From Nautilus pompilius (taxonomy: Eukaryota > Mollusca > Cephalopoda > Nautilida > Nautilidae), in assembly GCA_018389105.1 (NCBI GenBank), contig JACATO010000596.1:970001-1034000 (forward strand): a DNA stretch of 64,000 bases, read 5' to 3'. Below the pieces are notes generated by a model. The model was not told the origin of the DNA, made no database searches, and saw nothing but the letters and a program-made list of their open reading frames with translations. Numbering within the stretch: position 1 is the first letter of the stretch; each line of letters starts with the position of its first letter. Below are positions 1 through 12,000 of the stretch, one piece after another. Made by a program: the position numbers and the translations under genes.

Positions 1-3000
1 GTCTCAAGATAGCAAGCAAAAAGAAAATTCTAAGAAAATTAAACACCATCTCATCTTTTGATGAGAGAAAAATCAAAATAAAAAGCCTAATTATTTCCAT
101 AAAAGGCAAACATAAATTATACAAATATCAGGTAGGTAATCAGTGTAATACATAATAAATATACATATTATTTATGATTGCAGGTAAATAAATACTTTTT
201 TTAGGTATCCGGTCAGGTTACACTAACAGGTTGAGCAAAATTTTTTTAAAAAATGTAATCCACTTATATTTAGTATTTATCTATTTATTTATCAAAGATA
301 AGTAATACTAATTTGAATATTACAAATTTTACCAGAATACAGCTTATAAAGGAAATTCAGTGTATTTTAGAAGAGGAGATTTTATTAAAGACAAATTTTA
401 ATAATAGAGAGATGAGCTGTAGATTGTGAAGAGTCAAATTAAAATCAAAACAGAATTAAAAGGAAGAACTTACTAGAGCCTCTGTAATAATGCTACCAGA
501 TGCTGACCAGGTAAAAACTTCAATTTGTCCAGGTGTGTCTAAAATCACATATCTATTGGAAGTAAAAAATGTTCAAAATAATAATAAAGAATAAATGATA
601 ATCTTGTTAATGTGTAATAATTTTCATCTGAACAGTTAAAGATAAAGCAAAGCAACTCCAGATCACAGTTTAAATACTTGAAGTACATTTTCCACAGTTA
701 TTTTTTACTTTGTGAAAATTAACTCTCTCTGTCAACCTTACCAACAGCATTAAGTTAAATAATAATCCAACTTACTTGCATTCAGGACCCCTTTTCTCAA
801 CAAATTTCATAACCTGAAAGACAATGTTTTAGAAAACTCTAATCAGTCAATTCAGTAAGATAAAAAGCAGCAAAAAAACACAAAACATAACATCATCATT
901 ATCAATCCTAAAAATAAAAGTAAAAATTATACAGACATGAGGAAAAAAAAAAGTATCTTTTCAAACTGTTATTTAAATCATTTTCAATATCAAAACTAAG
1001 TTGTCTCCATTAAACTGATACTTTTTAAGTTACAAAATATATATATATATATATATATATAAATCATACAAGATTTTTATGCAGAATCTGCTGAAATCAG
1101 TACTAAAAACATAACACAAATCAGTCATATAATTTTTTTTGCTATTTTTGAAGAGCGGTGAGTTTAACCAGTTAAACACGGGTTGGTGTACATCACTGGG
1201 CAGCATGGGAATCTAGCAATTAGGGTACTGGACTGCTAAAGTCAAGGGCCAACATTTTCTTCCCAGATAGGAACAAAACAGCAACTAGTAGTAGTATCTC
1301 ATCATTCATAGCCTAAGTTAATGAAATATGTAGCAGTGAATTTACAATTTTCAATCCAACATTAATATTCTTAAGATAAAAACATTTTTTTTTATCAATA
1401 TGCCTTTCATTTGATAAAATGTATAGAAGTAAAAACTTTTAAAAAGCAGCTAAAAATATGAGTTAAACAAAAAAGCAGAAATGCTAAGAACAGAAAGCTA
1501 TTTGTTGTGTTATTTACAGAAAGTAGCAAGTCAGTTCAGGTATTTCCCATCAGCTTATTATAGTAACTGATATAACTAATAAACCTACACTTTGGCAATT
1601 TTTTGTCACCATCATCAAAAAAAAGTCCTGAGGCTGTTTCGGAGTATAAAGATGCTATTTTACAGCACATTGTTCTATTTTTTTTGTTTGTGCAAATGGC
1701 CATAGCTGGTCTTGAACCAACAAACTATTGGTTACTAAATTTTTCACATCATAATTGACCAACACTTTTAGTCCACTGTGCCGCAAGAGGCCAACTACAT
1801 GCTAACAGGGGCATCCAGTCTACTAACCCCAACACCGAGTGGACTTAACATGCTGGATTCCAGAACCATGTGGATATAGTCATGCTACTCCAAATCAATG
1901 ATAAAGCATATTATCCACTTTGCATGATCATACATAATTCATTAATTTATTCCTTACCTGTGGCTATGGTAGGAAACACTGGTGAGATGAAAATGCCTAC
2001 CAAAACCAAAATAGATCAGCGAAACTTAAGTCAGCTGGAAAAGTCAACATTAGTGGATTACGCAGTATATTTATATTCATTCAGTATATTAATTTTTTAA
2101 AAAATTTTCTATTTAAAGTCTTAGTTTAAAAAAATCAAAAAATCAATGAAACTATTTTTACTGACCTGGTCAAATCTCGTTGCAAATAAATTCAGTGATG
2201 TCATGATTCCTCCATTGGGGCCTAGTGAGTACCATTGTATTGTTAAGATTTATAACAGAAACCCCATAAATGATAATGACCTTGTTATAATAACAGCAAA
2301 AAAAAATAAAATAATATGACCTATTTCTACAAGAGACAGATATGCCTTAAGAAAAATAGATTAAGAATTCTTTTTTTCGAATGCTTCAAACCAAAGTTAT
2401 CAGCAGACATCTTCTGCTTGGTAAATGGTTACCACTGCCAGCAGCTATTATCTTTGTTATAAAAAATATTTTAGAATAATCATAGTTTTATTGTATACTA
2501 ATAAGTTTTTTTAATGTAACATATTTCAGCACGGACAAAAAATTAGAGAAAATTGTTTTTCATTCATGTTACGAGTTTATCAACATGAAACTCGGTAAAG
2601 AACTGGAAGTTCCTTTAAATTTTGTGCTTCCTTTGTCCCCAGTCTCCATTTTTTTTTTTACATGAAGTCCATAAAATCAAAAAGCAAAGATACTGTTTCA
2701 TCACCTCTTTATAATTTACTGTATCTCTAATATCTGAAAATAGAAAAAGAAACAAGTTAAAAAAAATTACACAATTAATTTAGCAAATATATCAGTAAAA
2801 AAAACTACTGTACTAATGTTTACTAGAAATGTAGGCAAAAAAATACTGCCAATATCTGATGGGAAGAAAAATAACAGCATAACTTTAACAGCAATAGTAA
2901 GAGCAGAGAGAACCATTCATAACCAAACTATCCTGACCACGTTAAAGCATGTCAGAGCTGCTGGCTGTATATAAAGCAGTTACTATCCAAAATTTACCCC

Positions 3001-4357
3001 CAAAAATTATTATATAGCATAACGTACTGATGTTTGTCAGCAAAGGCAAAACCAGCCATTAACTAATTAAAATTTGTTTTGAAATCGTTAGCATAAATAA
3101 ACGTTGTTGTTTTTTTTGTTAGTGTTTGTTTATTTGGAGTAATAATTAGAAATTCTGAGTGATTTGATGTACAAAACGGGATGTCCAAAGTTTTTTGTTC
3201 TGTTCACAGGTGATTAATTCAAGTTAAAACTATCAATATATATTATTATATAGTCTTGTTAGGGACACAATGCGATGGATAGCTGTTACAATTAAGGAAG
3301 AGAAGCGATGCAGCGAAATCCTCTATTGTGGTGACACCAATTTCGAGCTTGTGCAAAAAGTGCAGTCCCTTAGGCACAGGTTTCTGGAGGATTTAAAACG
3401 AAAGCAACAGGTGTTGGATGCACTTTAATTGTGCTTCGAAACAGATTTGTCATCCTCCGTGCCTAAACTCGCTGCTCCGTGTATGCTTTCTGCGACACTG
3501 CCTGTAACAGATACAGAGGCTAAGGGGATCATTCTGCCAGCTGAAGACAACTAAAACCCCTACCTTTGTTCATCCCTGGCACGTGGTTCCCTAGACAATT
3601 TGGTTAATACTGGCAATCGACGACTTGAAACGGAGTAATTGGACAAGGGAAGAGATAACAAGAAGAATTCGCATACAAACGAAAGAAAGTCCAGGTTTGC
3701 AATGTTTTTTTTGTACTTAAGCATCCCCCCCCACACACACACACACACACACACATACACATACTAAACCCTTATAACTTCACAATGGAGGTGTGACTAC
3801 AAACCGTGCACGCACGCACACTGGTGGTGTTCCGGACAGGAGCTCCCCTTACCCGATAGAGGGTTATAATGTAACTGCGGGGTGCATGTAGATCGATCAG
3901 TGCTGCCTAAAATATTCTGGATAAACACGCTGTGGTTCCGAGCCAGAAGCCACCCAACTTACAGACAGACGTACCGATGTTTGCCGGGAAGGGTACCTCG
4001 TGTACGGCAGGATCCAAGTTGATGATGTATGGAGGGATTTTCCTGGCAAACAGGTTAGCTGCCAATCTCTGCCAAAAACAAACAGAAAAACCAGTCAGCC
4101 CGAGCGGGGTGTTCGGGTTTTAATGGTACAAAGTCGCGGTGTGTTAGGGTCCTGTCGGGAATGACTGCCAGCACCACTGCGTCGTCTCTAACTCGTATTA
4201 AGACGAATACCTGTACAAACGTTGTTTTTCCCGATCCCGCCATCCCCAGGACTATAATGCACGTGGGCTTGGATTCCGAGGATCCCGCTGCAGGAGAGTG
4301 ATGCGAAGAATTAGCCTCCACGGCCCCATCGGTGCCAGGGTTAGGCGCTTCCGCCAT
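1..4357 (-). CDS. GPN1: GPN-loop GTPase 1, 5' part of gene (six exons, runs off left edge)
   Basis: GPN1 (XAB1/MBDin) is a cytoplasmic GTPase that works with GPN3 and RPAP proteins in assembly and nuclear import of RNA polymerase II. Coding exons read on the minus strand: 4357-4211, 4068-3975, 2733-2694, about 2232-2166, 813-776 and 552-474; the rest lies left of the window. Exon 1 begins with an acidic, Ser-rich leader and carries the P-loop GMAGSGKT (Gly38 to Thr45). Exon 2 encodes the INLDPAV stretch, exon 3 [12 protein letters not shown], exon 4 the defining Gly-Pro-Asn loop (LGPNGG) then [10 protein letters not shown], and exon 6 the G3 motif DTPGQ followed by [14 protein letters not shown]. 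The phases of exons 1-3 and 4-6 join cleanly. The exon 3/4 junction is odd: a U12-like donor with no usable AG acceptor in frame. The start at 4357 is the first Met and lies about 330 bp from the opposite STK36 promoter. Identification is very firm; the exon 4 start is uncertain. Confidence 0.95.
1037..1062. repeat. (AT)n microsatellite
   Basis: A run of alternating A and T within a GPN1 intron. Simple repeat only. Confidence 0.9.
1190..1300 (+). repeat. tRNA-derived SINE remnant
   Basis: The stretch from about 1197 reads like the 5' half of a tRNA, with an A-box-like TAGCAATTAGGGT followed by TACTGGACTGCTAAAG. The expected B box about 40 bases on is degraded. It lies in a GPN1 intron. This pattern is typical of tRNA-related SINEs; I cannot name the family. 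Confidence 0.4.
1698..1792 (-). repeat. tRNA-derived SINE remnant (minus strand)
   Basis: Read on the minus strand, this has a recognisable A box around 1787-1772 (TGCGGCACAGTGG) and a B box at 1718-1708 (GGTTCAAGACC), close to the canonical GGTTCRANNCC. It is a polymerase III promoter pair within a GPN1 intron. Loss of base pairing in the arms argues for a SINE rather than a working tRNA. Confidence 0.5.
3270..3554 (+). pseudogene. Coding-like fragment of unknown origin inside a GPN1 intron
   Basis: An ATG at 3270 opens a 52-codon frame to TAA at 3426-3428. The same frame then continues open for 41 more codons to TAA at 3552-3554. The composition is protein-like (many Glu, Lys, Leu, Arg) and unlike the low-complexity AT-rich sequence around it; the middle reads as a charged, probably helical segment ([20 protein letters not shown]). 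It runs antisense to GPN1, between exons at 3975 and 2733. It could be a processed pseudogene piece with one premature stop, or an exon of an unrecognised gene. I do not recognise the family and assign no function. Confidence 0.35.
3733..3762. repeat. (CA)n microsatellite
   Basis: An ACAC repeat directly after a short C run, in a GPN1 intron near exon 2. Confidence 0.9.
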
Positions 4358-4690
4358 GTTTTATAGAAACGAAGCCAGGACCTCATTCTTCTCTCTCCCA
4401 TCGCTTTCCTTTTTTTTATGAGAATGCATCCACTGCATGCATCGTTTGAACAGATTAATAACGAGTTTTATTTATTTGCCGTTGTTTTTGTCACCCTGAC
4501 GGTATGGATTCATTTTGCACATGAAAATGACTTGCTGTCTCCGTGAATCGTTATCGAATGGCGCCGGCGTAGAAGGGGAGTAATGGAGGCGGGTTGCTTG
4601 ACAACAGGACCGTAATCAAGAATTTGCTTGGTTACAGACGGGTTTCCTCCAACCAGTTCTTTCAGACAAGAGGGGAACCAGCGCGAAAGG
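4358..4690. promoter_or_regulatory. Bidirectional promoter between GPN1 and STK36, with putative STK36 noncoding exon 1
   Basis: GPN1 starts at 4357 on the minus strand, and the STK36 transcript appears to start within this interval on the plus strand. The region is richer in GC and CpG than the surroundings. A strong splice donor (GAAAG followed by GGTAAGC, intron from 4691) would end a noncoding first STK36 exon. An AAAAG acceptor at 6009-6013 just before the start codon, or an acceptor ending at 5510, could receive it. No TATA box is obvious. The divergent arrangement is seen directly; the transcription start sites are inferred. Confidence 0.55.
4593..4605 (+). promoter_or_regulatory. RFX-type X-box (GTTGCT T GACAAC)
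   Basis: The 13-mer GTTGCTTGACAAC fits the published RFX X-box pattern (RYYNYY, 1-3 bases, RRNRAC) at every position with a one-base spacer. It lies about 100 bp upstream of the putative STK36 exon 1 donor. RFX factors drive ciliary genes and STK36 works in motile cilia, so a functional site is plausible. A 13-bp degenerate motif can also occur by chance. Confidence 0.5.
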
Positions 4691-4939
4691 GTAAGCGATG
4701 AATGTGGATAGTGAGCTTTGCGGGACGACTCAGTATTCTTCCTTTTTTTTCCACGCGAAAGAGAATCCTCCTCCTTTCTGCAGCGGTTTTCTCTCCATCA
4801 CTCGCTGTCCGTTGTTCTCGACCCGAATCAGAGGAAGGAAGGAAGGAATCCGTGTAACGAACGCCCAGCTAGTCTACTGCGCGACATTGTATGGAAACCT
4901 TAATTAATTAAATATCTAAAGTAAATAAAACATATCAAG

Positions 4940-4942
<3 letters not shown>

Positions 4943-4974
<32 letters not shown>
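4943..4974. repeat. (CT)n microsatellite
   Basis: A CT dinucleotide run of about 32 bases in the 5' intron of STK36. A (TAG)n run follows at 5155-5173. Confidence 0.9.
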
Positions 4975-4978
<4 letters not shown>

Positions 4979-6018
4979 TGCCCCATTCGTACATTTTATA
5001 GTCATGAGGCAGACATCGCAAAATAAATAAATATTTGTTTCGTAATAAATAAATTACTGAACAAGGACAGCGGGGACAGAAATAGGAGGCTCGGTAAATG
5101 CTAATAATTACACTCAAACAATATTATACATTTAAACGCTAATTGGTTGGATGGTAGTAGTAGTAGTAGTAGTGAGGGAACATCTGTTAAGTAGAAATGT
5201 CAGAGATAGACAGACCTGGGATGTTAGGGACTGAAAAAAAAGGGATGTTGTTGTTTTGCTGATGGGTAAATTTTAATTTTTGGGGTGTGAGAAGAGGAAG
5301 TTTGTTCAAAGATGTGTTGTCAAGAGGTAGATAGACCATTGTGTAACAAAGACGGCACGAAGGAGCTGCAATTCGTGTTTGAGGATATACGTTTTCATGA
5401 GTGGAGTTTAAACCGATTAAGGAATGAACACTGAGTACAAGCGAATTCTTATTCATCACCATAGCCAGTGGATATATAATCTGCTTGTTCGTTTAGATTT
5501 TGTATTTCAGGAAGAAACAGCACTAAACTGACAAGGCAAACCTGTTACTGCTTACGGTCAATCTAAGAAAATATATGAAACTATTAAATGGATACATTGA
5601 TCATTTCTGATCTTGATATGAATATCATCAAGCATGTATGGAGCTATCAGAATTCAGAAAAGGGTTTAAAAGCTGCAGAATCCTTTGATAACCTTTGGTA
5701 AGATTTGCAAGATACTTTGAACTTAATTTTTCAGTATTGCATAGAAAATTTGTTCCAGAGATGCCACACCAAGTAGAGGGACTTTGAATTTTGACTTTTC
5801 ATGTATCATATTCCTTTATATAATTATAATTTACACATACTTTTGCAACTAAATTGTTGTTAATCTTTGACTTACTTGCATAATTATTTGTCATTACTGT
5901 ATAAGTATGTATGTTTGTGTGTGTATATAGGCATATACCTTTTTATTATTTATAATTTACCACAATCATAAATTACCTGCTGTATCACTTTAATTAATTC
6001 TGTTTTTAAAAAGAAACC

Positions 6019-9000
6019 ATGGATAACTACCATGTTCTTGACCTAATCGGAGAAGGGTCTTTTGGAAAAGTATATAAAGGGAGAAAAAAGTATACTGGAA
6101 AGGTAAGAACTGTACTATATTTTATGTTCTGAAATGTAAAATGGTATTATTTTATTAGCAGATTGTCAACATTTAGGATCCACATTAAACTAGCTATCTT
6201 AAAAGTAAAAGCAATGTTTCATCAGCAGTTTACTTATTAATCTAAATCTATTGTTAATTTACTGTGAGGTTTGTCAGGTAATGTTTGATTATTAACTGGC
6301 CTGAGCTTCAGGGAATAATTTAGTCAACATTTTTTATTGATTCAGGGATTTTCTTGTCTTTTAAATCAAGTTTTTGAGACCTTTTTACAGATTTTTATTT
6401 CACACTTTGGACTAAGCTTAGTTGCTTTCCTATATGAACAATACTTTTTCCTTATGGTATGAGTCTGCCATTTTCATTCAGGTTGTGGCTTTAAAATTTA
6501 TTCCGAAAGTGGGGAAGTCTGAAAAAGAGCTGAAGGGACTGCGACGGGAATTTGACATTATGAGGGGTCTACATCATGAAAACATCATCGAGATGTTGGA
6601 CAGTTTTGAAACTGACAAAGAGGTAACACATTTTAAAAATTCTTTTTTCTTTTAGTTGTTATATATGTTTGCTTTAATAACACTTCACTTTTCATTATAA
6701 TTTTTCTTTTTAAATTAAAAAAAAATCAACTAAACCCAGTAAAAATTAGTTTTAAATTAATAATATTCAACAAGCTTGGAAGAATGGGTGGCCTGACTTT
6801 AAAAGCTTCCTGTAAACTCATTTTTCAGATGGTTGTTGTGACAGACTATGCTGAAGGTGAACTGTTTCAGATTTTGGAGGATGATGGCAATTTACCTGAA
6901 AAGCAGGTAGGTAATAAATGCTAAAAATGCTTTGATTGTATTGTGACTGCTACTGTTTATTGTGATAGAAATGGACAATGTGGATCTCAATTTAAAGGAC
7001 AATCTATGCGATGATGGTTCATTTTCTTTTTTAAGTTACAATTTCTTTTTACTTATTCAAGACTTTTGAGAGATTTGAAGAGATATGCTTATAAACTAAT
7101 CATCTGTCTCCCTTTTTGCTATGATATTGCTGTGATTAGATGGCACCAGATCATATTGAATCATTTACAAGGTTGAGCAATGAAAAAATTCACACAACTA
7201 AGTTATTCAAGTGAGGCATCATATGGGTTATCTGAGCTAGAGAGCACAATGATGATATAAAACAGTTAGCCTCTGTGTCTTATTTAGTTTTAATATCTGT
7301 CTTCTGAAGCACATTTCTTTAATAACTCTAATTTTATGAAAAGAAGCATGATTATTTAATTAGAAAAGAACTCATAGTTATTTCATTAATCAAACAATAT
7401 TAACAAATGTCTTTTTTCTTTGTTTGTCTTGTTTAATTTTCTCAACAGATTGTACATGGATTAAATTTATCATTTTTGTTGTTCACTAGGTACAGTCAAT
7501 ATCATGTCAGTTGGTCTCAGCTTTGTATTACCTCCACTCACACAGAATTCTTCATCGCGATATGAAACCACAGAACATTCTTTTGGCAAAGGGTGGAGTA
7601 GTGAAACTCTGTGACTTTGGCTTTGCTCGTGCTATGAGTTTCAATACCCTCGTCCTCACCTCCATTAAGGTGAGCCTCATTGCTTATTTTGACTGCTTTC
7701 AAAGAGCATACAGTATATATTTAGCTGCATTATCAACATAAAAAATTGTCAAATCAGCTTGGTGAACCACAATTAAACTTATCGTCTCGAATATTATTGC
7801 TCCTGTTTTACCACTTGTCTGTCATATAGGAGAGCTTACAGCTAATAAAATATTGAAATCCTAGCTAATACATTTCAATGAAAAATCATAGTCTTGTATT
7901 ACATAATTTTCAACTATGTTAAATATTTTCCTTTTTTTTTTGGTTTTATAGTAAATCATTTATTAACTGTTTCACTGTGGCAGATCCAGCCAACATTGTG
8001 GCCCAACTGTAAGCTGTGTCATGGTCGGGATAGCATCAATGAAAACTGCAGTAAGACCCAGCATTGTGCCCTGCCAAACTTGTTGTAAAATGGGCACTTT
8101 GATTCATTAATAGCAATTTTTAGTGTCATATGTTACATTGAGAAAACTTATCAGCAAAACTGTTAAGACTAAGGATTTATTTATATTATTTATTTATTTT
8201 ATTCACAAATCTGTAAATACTGAATGGTCTACAAGTTATTGTTAGCTAAATGTTGAAGAGTAGGATAGAAAAAAATGACGGACCCAAAATATTAAGTATA
8301 TTTTCTTGTTTAGTAGCACATGAAGTTACACACTGAGAAATCACTAATCTTTTTCAAGGCTTTGAATTTGCTTATTAAAAACATATTCTAGTATTTTCAT
8401 TAATAACACTGGTCAACAAGTATTTTTCATCAAGCATATGTCAAGGTGTACTTAGTGTAGTTTTTAATGCTGATTTCAAATATACAATTAGTTTTTTGAC
8501 ATCATGTAAAGTTTTCAAGATGAGAAAGTTTTTTGGTTTTAGCTCATGCATTATATAGAAATTCCAATTAATGACATGTATGCATGTATTTCATTTACAT
8601 CATGGAAACATACCTTTAAAATAAACTACATTATTCATTGCTGCATAGTTCAGATGCAATATTTCATCATCTTAAATTAACTAATCAAGTTTTGTCTGAT
8701 GAAATAGGTATTTCAACATCTCAAATTGTCCAATCATAATTGGTCTGATGAAATATTTCATCATCTCAAATTCAATATAAGTATAACCGTTTGTATTTAT
8801 TTCCTTACTTGTTTTATAGTGTTAACAATGTCAAGACAGTGTATAAATCCTCCTGATGTGTTTTGTTATGTCTGTAGACAATTTATTGTGAAAGCTCAAA
8901 AACGTACAATAACATCAGAGATCAAGAAGATTTATAAGCTATACTTTGACTGTCCTCTTGGAGATCAGGACAAGTTATGGGCACATTTTATCTGCTCAGC

Positions 9001-12000
9001 TTGCTCAAATAGCTTACGTGACTGGTTCAATAAGAGGAAGAAGTCCATGCCTTTTGCCATTCCAATGATATGGAGGGAGCCGAAAGACCATTTTAATGAC
9101 TGTTATTTTTGCAAAGTAAATGTCACAGGATTTTCTATGAAGAATAAACCACAAAATTGTGTATCCCAATTTGGATTCTGCAATGAGACCTTTGCCACAC
9201 AATGGAAGTCTGCCAATTCCAGTTCCACCAGATGATGGTATTGAAACATCAGATGATGATGCTGACTGTCACGATAGTGCTGCTGAGGAAGATTACGTGG
9301 CTGATGACGATAGCTTTGACCCTCAGAAATTTTCCCAAGCTGAACTGAATGACCTTGTCAGAGACCTATCCTTCTCAAAAAATAAAGCAGAACTGTTGGC
9401 ATCAAGACTGAAGGAGAAGTATCTGCTAGAGCACGGTGTTCGTATAACTTATTTTCGGCAGAGAAATGTGGTTCTACAAACGTGTTTTTCTGTTGAAGGC
9501 CCGCTTTGCTTTTGCAGTAACGTCGATGGACTTTTCGAATGTTTATCACAAAATCATGATCCTGCAGAGTGGTGTTTGTTTATTGACTCTTCAAAACGAA
9601 GTTTAAAAGCTGTACTTCTCCATAATGGTAATTTGAAGCCCTCCATTCCTATTGCACACTCCGTTCATCTTCATGAATCATATGAGAATATGGAACTTTT
9701 ACTTCATGCCATTGCCTATGAAAGATACTCATGGAAAATATGTGGAGATTTAAAAGTCATTGGAATGTTAATGGGAATGCAGTCAGGTTTCACAAAATAC
9801 TGTTGTTTCTTGTGTCTATGGGATAGTCGGGCAACTGGCAGACATTATTCAGAATCAAACTGGCAGACAAGAACATCATACCAGCCAGGACTGTCTAGCA
9901 TCAAGAATACACCTCTTGTAGATCCATGTAATGTCCTATTGCCTCCTTTGCACATAAAGCTTGGACTGATGAAACAGTTTGTAAAGAAACTAGGGAAGAG
10001 AAATGCCAGAGGGTTTGAATATATTGTAGAAAAGTTTCCCAAAATCACACAGGCAAATTGAAAGAGGGTATCTTTGTCGGACCCCAAATTAGAGAAGTAC
10101 TCAAAGATGTCAACTTCAAGACAACACTGGATGAACTGGAACTGCCTGCCTGGAATGCTTTCAATTGGATCTGTGAGAATTTCTTGGGCAACAAGTAGGC
10201 AATGGACTACAAGGATGGCATCAAGAATCTTCTGAAATGTTACTCAGCAATATGTTGTCGTATGTCACTGAAAGTTCACTTCTTGGACTCCCATCTGAAC
10301 TTCTTCGCAGATAACCTTGGAGCAGTGACTGATGAACATGGTGAAAGATTTCACCAGGACATTAGTGCTATGGAGAAACGGTACCAAGGCTTCTGGAATG
10401 ACAGTATGCTGGCTGACTACTGCTGGACACTTTACCGTGATCAACCAGATCAGGAACACCGCACGAAATCCAAATCACAATGTTTTTAACTCTGTTGTTC
10501 TAACTTTTTCTGTTTTGTCTGACCCATTTTTTGTGTATTCACTCTTTGTAGAATGATAGTGATGATTTTTAACTCAATAAACTCATTTACTTTCTAAAAA
10601 TAATATGTCCTTATTTATTACGTTAATGATTTCATATGTATCTACTGAAAAACTGATACGTGCTGCATACAAATGGAGTGAAATTTTGAAATCAGCATGA
10701 AAAATTAGTCTAAAAAAGTTGGTTTGCATTCATAATGAGTATAATACATTTAATTTTATTGACCAATGTAATATTAGGATAACTACATATTTTTACTCTT
10801 AATTTAATATGATTTTATTATACATAGAAACTTCCTGGTATAGTATGTTCTGAAATAGCAAAAAAAAATTTAATTAATTTTTTAAAATGCACCTTTGAAA
10901 CGCGTGTGTGTGTGTGTGTGTCTTTCTTTCTCATTTCTTGATATGTTTTAATCTGATGCTGTTTTGTTTTGCAACTGATTTTTTTGTTTCTGTTTTCATT
11001 CCCTACTGCTGCATTGTTTTGGATGTATGTACCGATTCATTTTCTTTTGTGCTCTAGTGAAATACCAGATTAAGAAATTAAACAAACACCTTATTTAATG
11101 TTAAAGACCACAAATTTTCATTTTATGGCCGTCACCAAAAACTATATTTGTTTTAATTTAAAGAGGAAATTTTGTATGTAAACAAAATACTTAATAAATT
11201 AAATGTCTCAAAAGATTAAAAAAGATGTGATAAATGAAACAGATAAAGAAAATTTAAATAGAGGGGAATCATACTATCTGAAGCAACTAAGTTTAAAAGG
11301 TTTCTTATCTTCATAGTGTGGTTTTTCAGGGGACACCACTCTACATGGCTCCAGAGATTGTGGAGGAGAAGCCCTATGACCACACAGCAGATCTTTGGTA
11401 AAAGAATCTTGAAAAAAAATTTTTTTTTTACATTTTTAGATATATTTTAAATCTTGCAATGAAACTTTTTATTCAAGTTAATAGTGGTAATCTGAATTAA
11501 CTTAAAAACTGTATCAAATATAGATTTTCTTTCTATGGGAACCTTGCTAAGCCATGATGGCTTCTTTCCTCCTCGTAATAACTGAAGTAAATGAAGCTAT
11601 TACAGAGGTTTAATAATGTTTTGTGAAAGTTCCTGGTTAATTATTAACACTTTGTAAAATTCATCTTTGAGAAAGTATACTAAAAAATTTACTCTGAAAC
11701 AATAAACAAAAAATGTAGTAGGCAATATTTGTTTCTAGATAGTGTGCTGCTAAAAGCATATAGTAGCCAAGATATTTCCTCATTTACCTGGGGTATTTAA
11801 TTAATTGACCTGAATGCCAACCAGTTGTCTGTATGCAATACTACCATCAACCTTGCATTGTCCATGTGCATCAAATAATTCATCTGCTTAGTGGGGGGAG
11901 GTGTGCCCATTGCAGACCAACATCCTGGATGTCCTGCTATCATCACTTTGAACAGAAAAGGCTGATTATCAAATTCATATTGATCACCAGAAATATCTTT

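Noticed and set aside
1697..1793. Intact tRNA gene from A and B boxes
   Set aside because: The acceptor and anticodon arms do not pair and the spacing is too long, so a SINE remnant fits better.
5187..5462. 91-codon minus-strand frame in the STK36 5' intron
   Set aside because: Composition is not strongly protein-like, I see no motif and no flanking splice signals that connect it. It may be repeat DNA, but I could not support a gene.
7894..8088. Plus-strand frame after STK36 exon 4 as an extra exon
   Set aside because: Exon 4 joins in frame to 11330 with the conserved GTPLYMAPE sequence. The frame here has no kinase similarity.
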